Below are positions 22,811 through 29,989 of a stretch of 35,280 bases of DNA, one piece after another. A model generated the notes under the pieces. That model saw only the letters and a list, made by a program, of their open reading frames with translations. It made no database searches and was not told the origin of the DNA. Both the position numbers and the translations under genes were made by a program. The stretch spans positions 1 through 35,280 of IMG/VR virus record IMGVR_UViG_3300047548_000280; one strand, given 5' to 3'. This DNA is from a virus. Each line of letters starts with the position of its first letter. The first letter of the stretch is position 1.

Positions 22811-23089
22811 TTACCACTTAACCTTGTCAGCCCAATACGCAGCAGACATTTTACCTTTAGAGATATTCTTAGCATGACGAGCTTTAAAACTCTTTTGCCT
22901 TGCCTTCTCACTTGGTGTCTTTGGATTAGCACCAGCACCACTTACGCCTTGTTGACCGAAGCGAATGGTCTTAACCTTATCCCCTTCTTTAGCAACAACA
23001 ACATGGGATTTTGTAGGGTGACTAGGGGTTTTCTTAGGTTTGTTAAATCCAGCCACCCCTGCTCTTGTTAATCGTGGGTCTTTTTTCAT
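22811..23089 (-). CDS. Conserved small basic phage protein
   Basis: 92 aa, very Lys-rich. The blocks DPRLTRAGVAGFNKPKKTP, SHVVVAKEGDKVKTIRFGQQG and the C-terminal MSAAYWADKVKW match a strongly conserved small protein in many podoviruses and other phages. Its exact function is not known to me. It overlaps the gene before it by ATGA. It is a possible virion or DNA-associated protein. Confidence 0.7.
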   Translation of the reverse strand: MKKDPRLTRAGVAGFNKPKKTPSHPTKSHVVVAKEGDKVKTIRFGQQGVSGAGANPKTPSEKARQKSFKARHAKNISKGKMSAAYWADKVKW

Positions 23090-23232
23090 TTCTTTTTCGC
23101 AGTCTTTGCAGCTTGTTTAAATGCTTTAGCTGTTGGAGCTCCTTTAGAGCCTACTTTACGCATTCTTTCATTAGAACCAGCAGCTATACGTTTACGTTTT
23201 GCATGGATGTTAGCATATAACCCTTGCTTCAT
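23086..23232 (-). CDS. Small Lys/Arg-rich protein
   Basis: 48 aa, with basic residues throughout (HAKRKRIAAGSNERMRKVGS). Both ends overlap neighbours by ATGA, so it is part of a coupled set of three basic proteins (22811, 23086, 23229). No family is known. Charge and company suggest contact with DNA or the membrane. Confidence 0.6.
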   Translation of the reverse strand: MKQGLYANIHAKRKRIAAGSNERMRKVGSKGAPTAKAFKQAAKTAKKK

Positions 23233-23339
23233 TTCTTTTTAGCCTTTACCATCTTTTTACCAGACTTAGCAGCAGCTTTCTTAGCCATCTCCATACCTTT
23301 TTTGGTATAAGCATATTTCTTGTTTCCGACCATTGGCAT
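23229..23339 (-). CDS. 36 aa Lys/Ala-rich protein
   Basis: MPMVGNKKYAYTKKGMEMAK followed by Lys/Ala repeats. I know similar short proteins starting MPMVG-KK-YT-KG from tailed phages, without function. AAGGAG lies just before the ATG. It is first of the three coupled basic genes. Confidence 0.6.
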   Translation of the reverse strand: MPMVGNKKYAYTKKGMEMAKKAAAKSGKKMVKAKKK

Positions 23340-23349
23340 AACTATCTCC

Positions 23350-23808
23350 TTAATCAATTAACTTCTGTTGTTTAATCCAGTCTTGTAAATACAAAAGCTG
23401 GAGCACATCACTTGCACAGTCTAGGGCAATATCTCTTGAGGAACTAGGTAAATTGCCTTCGGTTTTTCCATCAACTTTGCTGGTGGGGTTGCCATTTTCG
23501 GACACGCCACTGCTTGAGGGAATAGAGTGCTGCACCCACTTAATATTAGGATGGCTAGCATAATAAGTGTTAAGTTTCTTAATTGCATCAGCATATTCCT
23601 TTGTAATGTTCTCACTAATTTCCTTTTGCTTTTTAACCAACAAGGCATTCTTTTCTTTTTGTAAGTTAGCGTTAGCAGTCACTTGAGCCTTAAATAAGTC
23701 AAATTGTTCTTTTTGACTTACATATCCTTTATAGTAACCAAAGCCAAAAACTATTACTAATGTAGCAACAACAGCAATTTGTTTCCAGTAAGTTGTTAGG
23801 AAAGACAT
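23350..23808 (-). CDS. Inner-membrane spanin (Rz-like)
   Basis: 152 aa. One N-terminal membrane segment (about 11-27, IAVVATLVIVFGFGYYKGY) is followed by a long periplasmic coiled coil (about 33-80, KEQFDLFKAQVTANANLQKE) and a C-terminal soluble part. It follows the lysozyme and contains an outer spanin in another frame, the classic Rz/Rz1 layout. It joins inner and outer membranes in the last step of lysis. Confidence 0.8.
   Translation of the reverse strand: MSFLTTYWKQIAVVATLVIVFGFGYYKGYVSQKEQFDLFKAQVTANANLQKEKNALLVKKQKEISENITKEYADAIKKLNTYYASHPNIKWVQHSIPSSSGVSENGNPTSKVDGKTEGNLPSSSRDIALDCASDVLQLLYLQDWIKQQKLID
23421..23588 (-). CDS. Outer-membrane spanin lipoprotein (Rz1-like), embedded
   Basis: 55 aa, wholly inside the Rz gene in a different frame. 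The lipoprotein signal is LIMLAILILSGC with lipidated Cys19; the mature part is Pro-rich (CPKMATPPAKLMEKPKAIYL) as in Rz1. I chose ATG 23588 because AAGGA lies about 8 nt upstream; the ATG at 23594 is nearly as good. Its partner is the surrounding gene product. Confidence 0.75.
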   Translation of the reverse strand: MQLRNLTLIMLAILILSGCSTLFPQAVACPKMATPPAKLMEKPKAIYLVPQEILP

Positions 23809-24269
23809 AGTTCTTTTTCCTCTTGTCGTCTTTTTACAATTCCTGCACAGTTATTAGCACGAATACGGCAATCTTTCCCAGCAACATACACCCATCTATC
23901 AAACTCAGCACAAGAGCCTACTTTATCCCCAGCATTTGCTTTACGAGCCATTGTAGATTTACAAAACTTATCTGTCCCCACATTAAATGCAAAACTAGTA
24001 TAAGCGTCATGTTGTCCCTGAGTTATTGGAGCTGTTACACATAAAGAAACAGCCTGACCAGCAGAGGCTGTATTGTCTTTTAAGTCTTCTAATGCTTCAA
24101 TCACTGTTACATTACGAGAAGGATTAATAGTTGCATTACCAAATCCGTTAGTGATTACACCACCTGTATCTTTGTATGGCGTTGGGCTATACCCTTCGTG
24201 CATTGCAATCATTAACAGACCAGCAGCAGACAGTGCTAAGGTTTTCTTAATATTCAATCTTCTGTCCAC
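23796..24269 (-). CDS. SAR endolysin, GH24 lysozyme (T4/P22 type)
   Basis: 157 aa, GTG start. The N-terminal signal-anchor-release segment is TLALSAAGLLMIAM (10-23). The catalytic pattern E25-(8)-D34-(5)-T40 is complete in HEGYSPTPYKDTGGVITNGF. The C-terminal half has a lysozyme helical core with QGQHDAYTSFAFNVG and several Cys for disulfides. It cuts peptidoglycan. The start overlaps the small zinc gene; a TTG at 24257 is an alternative. Confidence 0.85.
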   Translation of the reverse strand: MDRRLNIKKTLALSAAGLLMIAMHEGYSPTPYKDTGGVITNGFGNATINPSRNVTVIEALEDLKDNTASAGQAVSLCVTAPITQGQHDAYTSFAFNVGTDKFCKSTMARKANAGDKVGSCAEFDRWVYVAGKDCRIRANNCAGIVKRRQEEKELCLS

Positions 24270-24373
24270 TCATTAAAGTTAGGTGTGTTGTCTATACAGT
24301 CGAAGCAAATCTCTGGGTCTTCATCATCCCATTCATAACATTCACCACAATGTTGACATACACCTATGTTCAT
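24254..24373 (-). CDS. 39 aa zinc-ribbon-like protein in the lysis cassette
   Basis: Two Cys sets, CQHCGEC and CFDC, separated by an acidic stretch (YEWDDEDPEI) suggest one zinc. It overlaps the candidate holin (ATGA) upstream and the lysozyme start downstream. I recognise no function. Its position suggests transcript or lysis timing control, which is inference. Confidence 0.55.
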   Translation of the reverse strand: MNIGVCQHCGECYEWDDEDPEICFDCIDNTPNFNEWTED

Positions 24374-24549
24374 AGTTTAATTACCCAACCATGGGCAGCA
24401 GCATATAAATAGAATAACACTGCTAAAGCAGCAGCCAATATTCCCTTCATTGTCCATTTACCAACATCTTTATAACGTTGGTCAAGCCATTCAGAAATAG
24501 CCTCTTTAATAGCTTGCTTATGTAGTTCCTTTTGTTCTTCAGGTGTCAT
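24370..24549 (-). CDS. Candidate holin / small membrane protein
   Basis: 59 aa. A charged amphipathic N-terminal half (EEQKELHKQAIKEAISEWLD) is followed by one hydrophobic segment (about 36-51, GILAAALAVLFYLYAA). It sits directly before the endolysin, so a pinholin or single-pass holin (T7 gp17.5-like) is plausible. SAR endolysins often pair with pinholins. The assignment is by position and shape. Confidence 0.55.
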   Translation of the reverse strand: MTPEEQKELHKQAIKEAISEWLDQRYKDVGKWTMKGILAAALAVLFYLYAAAHGWVIKL

Positions 24550-24558
24550 AGTTTATCC

Positions 24559-24981
24559 TTACACTTTAGGGTATCTTAATTTAATCTCTGCTACTTTATC
24601 TAACCACTCTTGCTGCAATGCTTCCCCTCGTTGCCACTTAAAAAACAACGGGTCAGATTCATTGCGATATGCGTTGGCTCTATTTTGTTCAGCTACAGCA
24701 TTAAGCTCTGCTTTACGTTGTTCAATCTCAGGAGTTGTAGCTTCAACAACTTTATAATCTTGATACCAAGCACCATTAACTAAGTTAGGGGTTTCTTCAA
24801 TAACAGTCTTTGTATAATCTACTTGAGGCTTTTCAGCAACAATTACTGGATATACATCCCAACTAGCTAATGTCTGCTCAGTCATATTTAATGGGAACGA
24901 TGTATCAGGATTGTCAGCTCTTAACTGCCCAATAGAATATGGATATTGTTCCACTACACCATTTTTTACTTTTACATACAT
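24559..24981 (-). CDS. Tail-fibre-associated protein (possible fibre assembly factor)
   Basis: 140 aa. The start YVKVKNGVVEQYPYSIGQLR and the later segment RNESDPLFFKWQRGEALQQEW are typical of small proteins beside tail fibre genes in podoviruses. It is probably a fibre component or assembly protein. No enzymatic motif. Confidence 0.6.
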   Translation of the reverse strand: MYVKVKNGVVEQYPYSIGQLRADNPDTSFPLNMTEQTLASWDVYPVIVAEKPQVDYTKTVIEETPNLVNGAWYQDYKVVEATTPEIEQRKAELNAVAEQNRANAYRNESDPLFFKWQRGEALQQEWLDKVAEIKLRYPKV

Positions 24982-24993
24982 AATATTTTCCTA

Positions 24994-25644
24994 TTAAATA
25001 GTCTTAGGATTAAGGGCAATAGTTGCACCTAGTGCCCCTGACCAAGTTAAAGTTCCTGTCCATGCTCCGGGGTCTTCTGTGGCTGCTCCTGTTAGCACTT
25101 TAGTAGCTCCTGCTACATTGGAATCATTATTAGCTGTAGCGTCTTGAGTGTTAAAATTAGAATATCCAGTAGGAGCTGCTGTAAAGCTGGCATTTGCTGT
25201 ACCTCCACCAAAGCCTCCAACTAAAATCATAGACTTTCTATCAGTAGTGACTGATGGTGGATTAGTTGTACCTGTTGCTTTAGCAAATTGATGTATAGGT
25301 GTTGTTGTGTTTACATTTCTAAATACATAAAACACATATGCAGTTGCATCAGCATTTGAATCTGTTATACCTACAGAAGTATCAGGGGTACTTCCCATTA
25401 CTTTATAGTAAATTTTCCAGTTAAAATTCCCTGTTAGGACACCACTATCATATAATGTGTATCCAGTTGGTGCTGTAAGAGTGGTACTAAAGTGCGCTAC
25501 TAATAAAAAGATAATATCATCTGTTTGAACTCCAGATAAAGTGATATTAGAAGCAGTTCCTTCAACAGCTCCACCTGACTGTATCAAAGATATATCAGCA
25601 TAACCAGTCCCTTTAGGAACTGCCCTTAGCATATGAGCTAACAT
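24994..25644 (-). CDS. Fibre-tip or adsorption-associated beta protein
   Basis: 216 aa. The ATG overlaps the fibre stop (TAATG). Almost all beta, Gly/Ser/Thr-rich, with GTASNITLSGVQTDDIIFLL, GYTLYDSG and a C-terminal GAWTGTLTWSGALGATIAL. The layout resembles single-domain modules placed behind phage fibres. Host range or adsorption is likely, but I have no exact family. Confidence 0.55.
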   Translation of the reverse strand: MLAHMLRAVPKGTGYADISLIQSGGAVEGTASNITLSGVQTDDIIFLLVAHFSTTLTAPTGYTLYDSGVLTGNFNWKIYYKVMGSTPDTSVGITDSNADATAYVFYVFRNVNTTTPIHQFAKATGTTNPPSVTTDRKSMILVGGFGGGTANASFTAAPTGYSNFNTQDATANNDSNVAGATKVLTGAATEDPGAWTGTLTWSGALGATIALNPKTI

Positions 25645-27431
25645 TAAGCTGCCCCTACCAAAGCACCATAGATAGTTGTGCCAACTTTCCACAATTCAAT
25701 AACTGTGTATTTAGTCGTATCTAGTGTAGGTGCTGTGCCACCAACCCAAGTAACTGCAACAGAAGTCCATGTGATTGTAAAGGCTGTGCCATCTAAAACC
25801 ATAATGGTCATAGATTCGCCTTCATTCCAAGTTCCTGCTGTAGGTGTTGAGTTAGCAGATAATGTCCATGTTTGGATTGTGCCATTCTGTGGAGAGAGTG
25901 CTGGTGTTGTGCCTGTAACAGCAAACACCTTTTCATCTATAGCACCACCAAGTGTAAACACTGTATTAGTTGTTGCACTATTTAATATAGGACTTGTTAA
26001 TGTTTTGTTAGTTAATGTCTGAGTGCCTGTTAAAGTTGCTACAGTAGAATCAATAGCAATAGTGCCAGAACCTGTGATAGTTCCACCTGATAATCCTGTT
26101 CCTGCTGTTATGCTTGTAACTGTCCCAACTGATACATTACCTGAGCCTAGTAACGAATTACTATTAACTGTCTTGATATTAGTACCACTTACTAAAGCAT
26201 CTTGTTTATTATTAAATGTTGCCCAGTCTGTGCTAGATAATGCACCTCGATTAGATGCAGACGCTGTAGGAACATTTAAAGTAATAACTGGAGTAGTAGT
26301 GCCATTAGCTACTGTAGAACTTAAATCAGTTCCTGTAGTACCAAGAGTGAGTGCAGCTACACTGGTAACAGTGCCCACACTTGTGCTACCACCTAAACTA
26401 ACAGATGTTCCATTAATAGTGATGCTGGAGTTGGTTAGAGAAGCATTAGCAATATTAGAAAGAGTGTTAGAAGCCCCACTAATTGTTTTGTTAGTGAGAG
26501 TTTGTGTGTCGGTTGTTCCAACGATTGCACCAGTAGGTGCTGTTAATGTAGTGCCCCAAGCAGAGCCACCACTCACTGTAACAATACCAGTGCCTGTAGG
26601 GTAAGCAAAGCTACCTGAACCTGTGCTATCAGTGTCATTAATCCAGTTAGTGCCATTGTATTTTAACACTTGTCCAGTAGCTGGCGATGTAATAACTACA
26701 TCAGTTAAACTATCTAAGTTAGTTGCACCACCTGTAACAGTAGCCCAAGATAAAGCAGAGCCATCTGTAGTTAAATATTTACCAGAGTTTCCAGTTTGAG
26801 AAGGGAAAGCTGTTACAAAGGTATAAGCATCATCCCAATTAGATTGTTTAGTTGTAGTTGGAATAGAATAACCAGCAGAATAAGTTAAAGCAATAGTTCC
26901 TGCTGTTGTAATTGGCACTCCTGAAACTGTTAGCCCTGTAGGAACAGACATCCCCACTGAAGTAACTGTGCCTAAACCCCCTGCTCCGGTGATTGCTACC
27001 CAAGCACTGCCAGACCAAGAATACATCTTGTCATCTGTAGAGTTCCAATATAATGCTCCTGTGAGCAAAGCATTACCATCATTATCTAAAGTTGGAGCAG
27101 AGCTTTTTGCCCCTAGATAGCGGTCATCAAATTCATCATAGGAATTGGCTGCATTGGTTGCAGATGTTGCAGCATTACTTTCTGAAGTAGCTGCATTAGC
27201 AGCAGAGGTCGCAGCATTACTTGCACTAACTGCTGCATTATTTTGAGAAGACTGAGCACTGTCAGCAGAAGCTGACGCATTGGCAGCAGACGAAGCTGCA
27301 CTAACAGCACTAGAAGAAGCTGATATAGCACTATTAGCTGCCGATGCAGCAGAGGCTACAGCAGACGCTGATTGATTAGAGGTATCTGCTACCGCATCAC
27401 CAGTACCTCCCGGACCTCTGTAGATACCCAT
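25644..27431 (-). CDS. Tail fibre protein
   Basis: 595 aa. The N-terminal region (about 16-98) is an Ala/Ser heptad-like coiled coil (SASNAATSAANAATSESNAA) for trimer formation. The shaft has repeated TLTNKT and GTVTSV-type motifs (for example TQTLTNKTISG twice), followed by a beta C-terminal domain. It is a homotrimeric adhesin. The shaft repeats make the opposite strand falsely open. Confidence 0.8.
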   Translation of the reverse strand: MGIYRGPGGTGDAVADTSNQSASAVASAASAANSAISASSSAVSAASSAANASASADSAQSSQNNAAVSASNAATSAANAATSESNAATSATNAANSYDEFDDRYLGAKSSAPTLDNDGNALLTGALYWNSTDDKMYSWSGSAWVAITGAGGLGTVTSVGMSVPTGLTVSGVPITTAGTIALTYSAGYSIPTTTKQSNWDDAYTFVTAFPSQTGNSGKYLTTDGSALSWATVTGGATNLDSLTDVVITSPATGQVLKYNGTNWINDTDSTGSGSFAYPTGTGIVTVSGGSAWGTTLTAPTGAIVGTTDTQTLTNKTISGASNTLSNIANASLTNSSITINGTSVSLGGSTSVGTVTSVAALTLGTTGTDLSSTVANGTTTPVITLNVPTASASNRGALSSTDWATFNNKQDALVSGTNIKTVNSNSLLGSGNVSVGTVTSITAGTGLSGGTITGSGTIAIDSTVATLTGTQTLTNKTLTSPILNSATTNTVFTLGGAIDEKVFAVTGTTPALSPQNGTIQTWTLSANSTPTAGTWNEGESMTIMVLDGTAFTITWTSVAVTWVGGTAPTLDTTKYTVIELWKVGTTIYGALVGAA

Positions 27432-27433
27432 GA

Positions 27434-27592
27434 TTATTCCTCGTCTTTAAAGAACTTCTTTGCTTTTGATTTTTCTTCTACAACTGGGGTGTCTTCTACA
27501 GGTGTGTAGTTTTCATTGTCTAAAGTGGTTTTAATATCCACTTCATGAACAAGCTCAATTACTACACCAGATAATTTACATTTGAATTTCAT
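27434..27592 (-). CDS. 52 aa hypothetical, acidic-then-basic
   Basis: ATG at 27592 with AAGGAG 8 nt upstream. The protein has a beta-like start (FKCKLSGVVIELVHEVDIKT), an acidic middle and a basic tail ending KKFFKDEE. It lies between capsid and tail fibre genes. I recognise no family. Confidence 0.55.
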   Translation of the reverse strand: MKFKCKLSGVVIELVHEVDIKTTLDNENYTPVEDTPVVEEKSKAKKFFKDEE

Positions 27593-27635
27593 TTAGGTCT
27601 CCTTGTTATTTCTATGACTGCTATAATTAACAGCC

Positions 27636-27666
27636 ATAAAAATAGCCCCTCAGAATGAAGGGCTAT
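27636..27666 (-). terminator. Terminator/attenuator after the major capsid gene
   Basis: On the minus strand: ATAGCCC, an 11-base loop that can pair further (TCA/TGA), GGGCTAT, then TTTTTAT. It starts about 12 bases after the capsid stop. The downstream fibre and lysis genes show no promoter of their own, so it probably only lowers their level. Confidence 0.75.
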
Positions 27667-27677
27667 GTGCCTAGAGA

Positions 27678-28595
27678 TTAGGCTGGAACTGCTAGAGCAT
27701 AGCAAGAACCATCACGCAACTCTTTAACGCCATACAATGTATCAGCAGTGTAGAGAGTGCCCAAGTATTCTTGCTTGTATTGTGTTTGAGAACGAACACC
27801 AACTTGTTCTACCAACACAGCAGCGTCTTTATGACCAACTAGAACGATGCGAGCACCGCCAGTAGCTGTATCGCAGTTGCTAGATACAAATACAGGGATA
27901 CCATACAAGTTACCAATTTCACCATTGCGGATTGTATTACCACCACCAACTTCGCCAACGAAGGCTTGTTCAGTGTAACGGGCAATACCCATCAATGTGT
28001 TACGAGCAGAAGGAGGCACCATAATGAAGCGACCTTCCATTGGCACATCGTTGTCATCCAAACGTTGGATTGTGCGTCGGATAGCTGCATCTGTCAATGC
28101 AGAAGCATTGGAAGAACCAGATGTATAAGCAGTAGTGCCGTCACCACCGATATAAGCACCAGTGTAAGTAGCATTAGCAACGTTACCACCATTGAAACCA
28201 CGACCTAATTCGATTAAGGAAGTGTCAACTTGTTTAGCCAAAGCATAACCTGCGTCATCTGTATAGAAACGACGTAGAGAAGCCAATGCTTGAACTTCAG
28301 TGATATCCTCAATCAAACGAGAGTATTCGTAGTGTTTGTCAATGCTAACAACTACTTCGCCTTCTGTAGCAGCTTGCAAAGTAACTTGTGCGTTGTTTGC
28401 TTTCAAAGAAGCAGAACCACGAGTTGGGGAAGGAATATGAACTGTGTCACCTTTCTTACCTGTGAAAGACATTTTCTTAAACAAGTTAGCAGCAACTAAG
28501 TTCTTCTTATAAGCAGCAACAATCTCGTCACTCCAAATCTCTGGAATAAAGGTTGCTGCTGTGGTTGGGGTTACATGATTAGAGCCTAAAGCCAT
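27678..28595 (-). CDS. Major capsid protein (HK97 fold)
   Basis: 305 aa. Typical pieces are an N-terminal arm with IWSDEIVAAYKKNLVAANLF, the E-loop region (KGDTVHIPSPTRG), the spine helix around DAGYALAKQVD, PMEGRFIMVPPSARN, and a C-terminal GVKELRDGSCYALAVPA. No delta domain or protease gene is nearby, matching a podovirus with a separate scaffold. It is placed directly after scaffold. Confidence 0.82.
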   Translation of the reverse strand: MALGSNHVTPTTAATFIPEIWSDEIVAAYKKNLVAANLFKKMSFTGKKGDTVHIPSPTRGSASLKANNAQVTLQAATEGEVVVSIDKHYEYSRLIEDITEVQALASLRRFYTDDAGYALAKQVDTSLIELGRGFNGGNVANATYTGAYIGGDGTTAYTSGSSNASALTDAAIRRTIQRLDDNDVPMEGRFIMVPPSARNTLMGIARYTEQAFVGEVGGGNTIRNGEIGNLYGIPVFVSSNCDTATGGARIVLVGHKDAAVLVEQVGVRSQTQYKQEYLGTLYTADTLYGVKELRDGSCYALAVPA

Positions 28596-28618
28596 GATTT
28601 ATTTCCTTTTCTAAAATG

Positions 28619-29413
28619 TTAAATTACTCGACCCTCCGCATAAGCTGCCATAATTTCATCTTGCATGGCTTCATATCGGTCTCGGTCTGTTTGCATAAGT
28701 TTAATAATATCGCTTCGACGATATTTCTTCTTAGGAACAGATTCAGTTGAAGAAGATGTAGATACATCAGCAGATTTTAATTGACTGTTTCGGTCAACCT
28801 TTGATGTTTCAACAGCTTTTTTAGTAATTTCTTGTTTCTCTTTCCAAGTAGATAGGAGTTCTGTAGCAGCGTCGAAATCAAAATCATTCTCAGCTCTTAC
28901 AAACAACTCTGTTCTAACCCTAGAACTCTTAACCCAATCTACAAAATTAGCATCTTGAACAATCTCCTGCACATCAGGGAAAGCTGACTGGATTTTACTA
29001 AGAGTTTCCACTCGTTTCATTTCTCGTGCAGCTAATTTAGCTTCCTTGACAGAAGGGTGGCTTTCAATAGCTTTATTTATACTAGTTTTTGGGTCAACAA
29101 AGAAATCTTCTTCATTGATTTCATGTTCTGTATTTGTCTTTAAGTCTTTTGATGTTTGCGCTTTAATAAAGTCATCTACCACTCTACGAAGTTCGCCTAC
29201 TTCAGACCCTTGCTTACCAATTAACCTTTCAGCTTCTTGGTGCATAGCAACAATGTCTTTGACAGACTTGCCTTTGTATTTCTCTGGTAAATCATCTTCT
29301 GGGTTAGGTTCTTGTTTAGCTTCAGCAGGTTGGGCTGTATTTACAACCTCTGCATCATCTAGTGAATCGCCCTCAATACTACTTTCTAAAACGTCATCAA
29401 TTACTTTTGCCAT
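28619..29413 (-). CDS. Scaffolding protein
   Basis: 264 aa from ATG 29413 (GGAGA upstream; an earlier in-frame ATG lacks a ribosome site). Acidic, helical and Lys/Glu-rich, with a DDLPEKYKGKSVKDIVAMHQ motif known from podovirus scaffolds, and a basic C-terminus (KKKYRRSDIIKLMQTDRDRY) that would contact capsid. It lies between the head genes and the capsid gene as expected. Confidence 0.78.
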   Translation of the reverse strand: MAKVIDDVLESSIEGDSLDDAEVVNTAQPAEAKQEPNPEDDLPEKYKGKSVKDIVAMHQEAERLIGKQGSEVGELRRVVDDFIKAQTSKDLKTNTEHEINEEDFFVDPKTSINKAIESHPSVKEAKLAAREMKRVETLSKIQSAFPDVQEIVQDANFVDWVKSSRVRTELFVRAENDFDFDAATELLSTWKEKQEITKKAVETSKVDRNSQLKSADVSTSSSTESVPKKKYRRSDIIKLMQTDRDRYEAMQDEIMAAYAEGRVI

Positions 29414-29467
29414 ATTATATCTCCGTGCATTTAGCATTGTGGAAAAGAAATTAAACTTGTGGCAGGT

Positions 29468-29686
29468 CTAATCTCTTTGGTCGCTGCGTTGTTTGTGCAT
29501 TTTCGCCCAGCGTGCAGCAGCACCGGGAAATGCTCCAGTAATTCCTTCTAGTTTGATGGTTGGCGCAGAAATTATTTTCTGTGCGTCATTTCCACAAGAA
29601 GGGCATGATGTGGTTGCACAATATTCTGTGTATTTGTCAAATTGTAGTTCGCACAAATTGCATTGAAAATCATACAGCCGTTTCAT
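29468..29686 (-). CDS. FmdB-like zinc ribbon protein
   Basis: 72 aa. Four Cys in two CxxC pairs (CNLC at 9-12 and CPSC near residue 28-31) form a zinc ribbon. The tail LEGITGAFPGAAARWAKMH is the conserved end of small phage zinc proteins placed between portal and scaffold. It overlaps the preceding gene by 17 bases. Confidence 0.72.
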   Translation of the reverse strand: MKRLYDFQCNLCELQFDKYTEYCATTSCPSCGNDAQKIISAPTIKLEGITGAFPGAAARWAKMHKQRSDQRD

Positions 29687-29912
29687 TCTTTAACTCCTCA
29701 TAGGTTTGCTCTGAAACTGTTTTTAAGTTCAGAATCCACTGAAGAATGTCCAGTTGACCTTTACGAAAATAAAAATCATCAGGACTGCCGATAGAATTTA
29801 CTTTGTCATAACTGTTATAAAGGGCTTGAACATCGTCAATAAGGTCTTCCCAACCCTTCATACCCATCATTTCAAATCTATCTTCGTAATAATCTTGTAA
29901 TTCTCTATCCAC
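29670..29912 (-). CDS. Conserved small helical phage protein
   Basis: 80 aa. The pattern ELQDYYEDRFEMMGMKGWED, an acidic helix, then KGQLDILQWILNLK matches a small protein commonly found after the portal in podoviruses. No function is known. It is the first gene after the second late promoter. Confidence 0.65.
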   Translation of the reverse strand: MDRELQDYYEDRFEMMGMKGWEDLIDDVQALYNSYDKVNSIGSPDDFYFRKGQLDILQWILNLKTVSEQTYEELKNETAV

Positions 29913-29960
29913 CTATTGCCCCTTTCAGGATATTGTGGTATAATTTCAGTTTATGTAATA

Positions 29961-29989
29961 ATTATAGCATAGATTTAGCTATTTGTCAA
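29961..29989 (-). promoter_or_regulatory. Late promoter for capsid-scaffold block
   Basis: On the minus strand: TTGACA (29984-29989), 17 bp, TATAAT (29961-29966), with TG at the extended -10 position. Its -10 and the adjacent spacer half match the 35135-35163 promoter over 16 bp. It lies over the portal stop and about 40 nt before the next start. Confidence 0.82.

Noticed and set aside
26023-26604. Long plus-strand ORF opposite the tail fibre gene
   Set aside because: It is an artefact of Ala/Ser/Thr/Gly-rich fibre repeats. It is rich in Val/Pro without motif and has no ribosome site. Other long frames opposite the fibre and reductase genes (for example 13408-13914) were dismissed for the same reason.
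27618-27626. Rightward extended -10 TGCTATAAT behind the capsid gene
   Set aside because: There is no -35 at suitable distance and it would only give antisense RNA.
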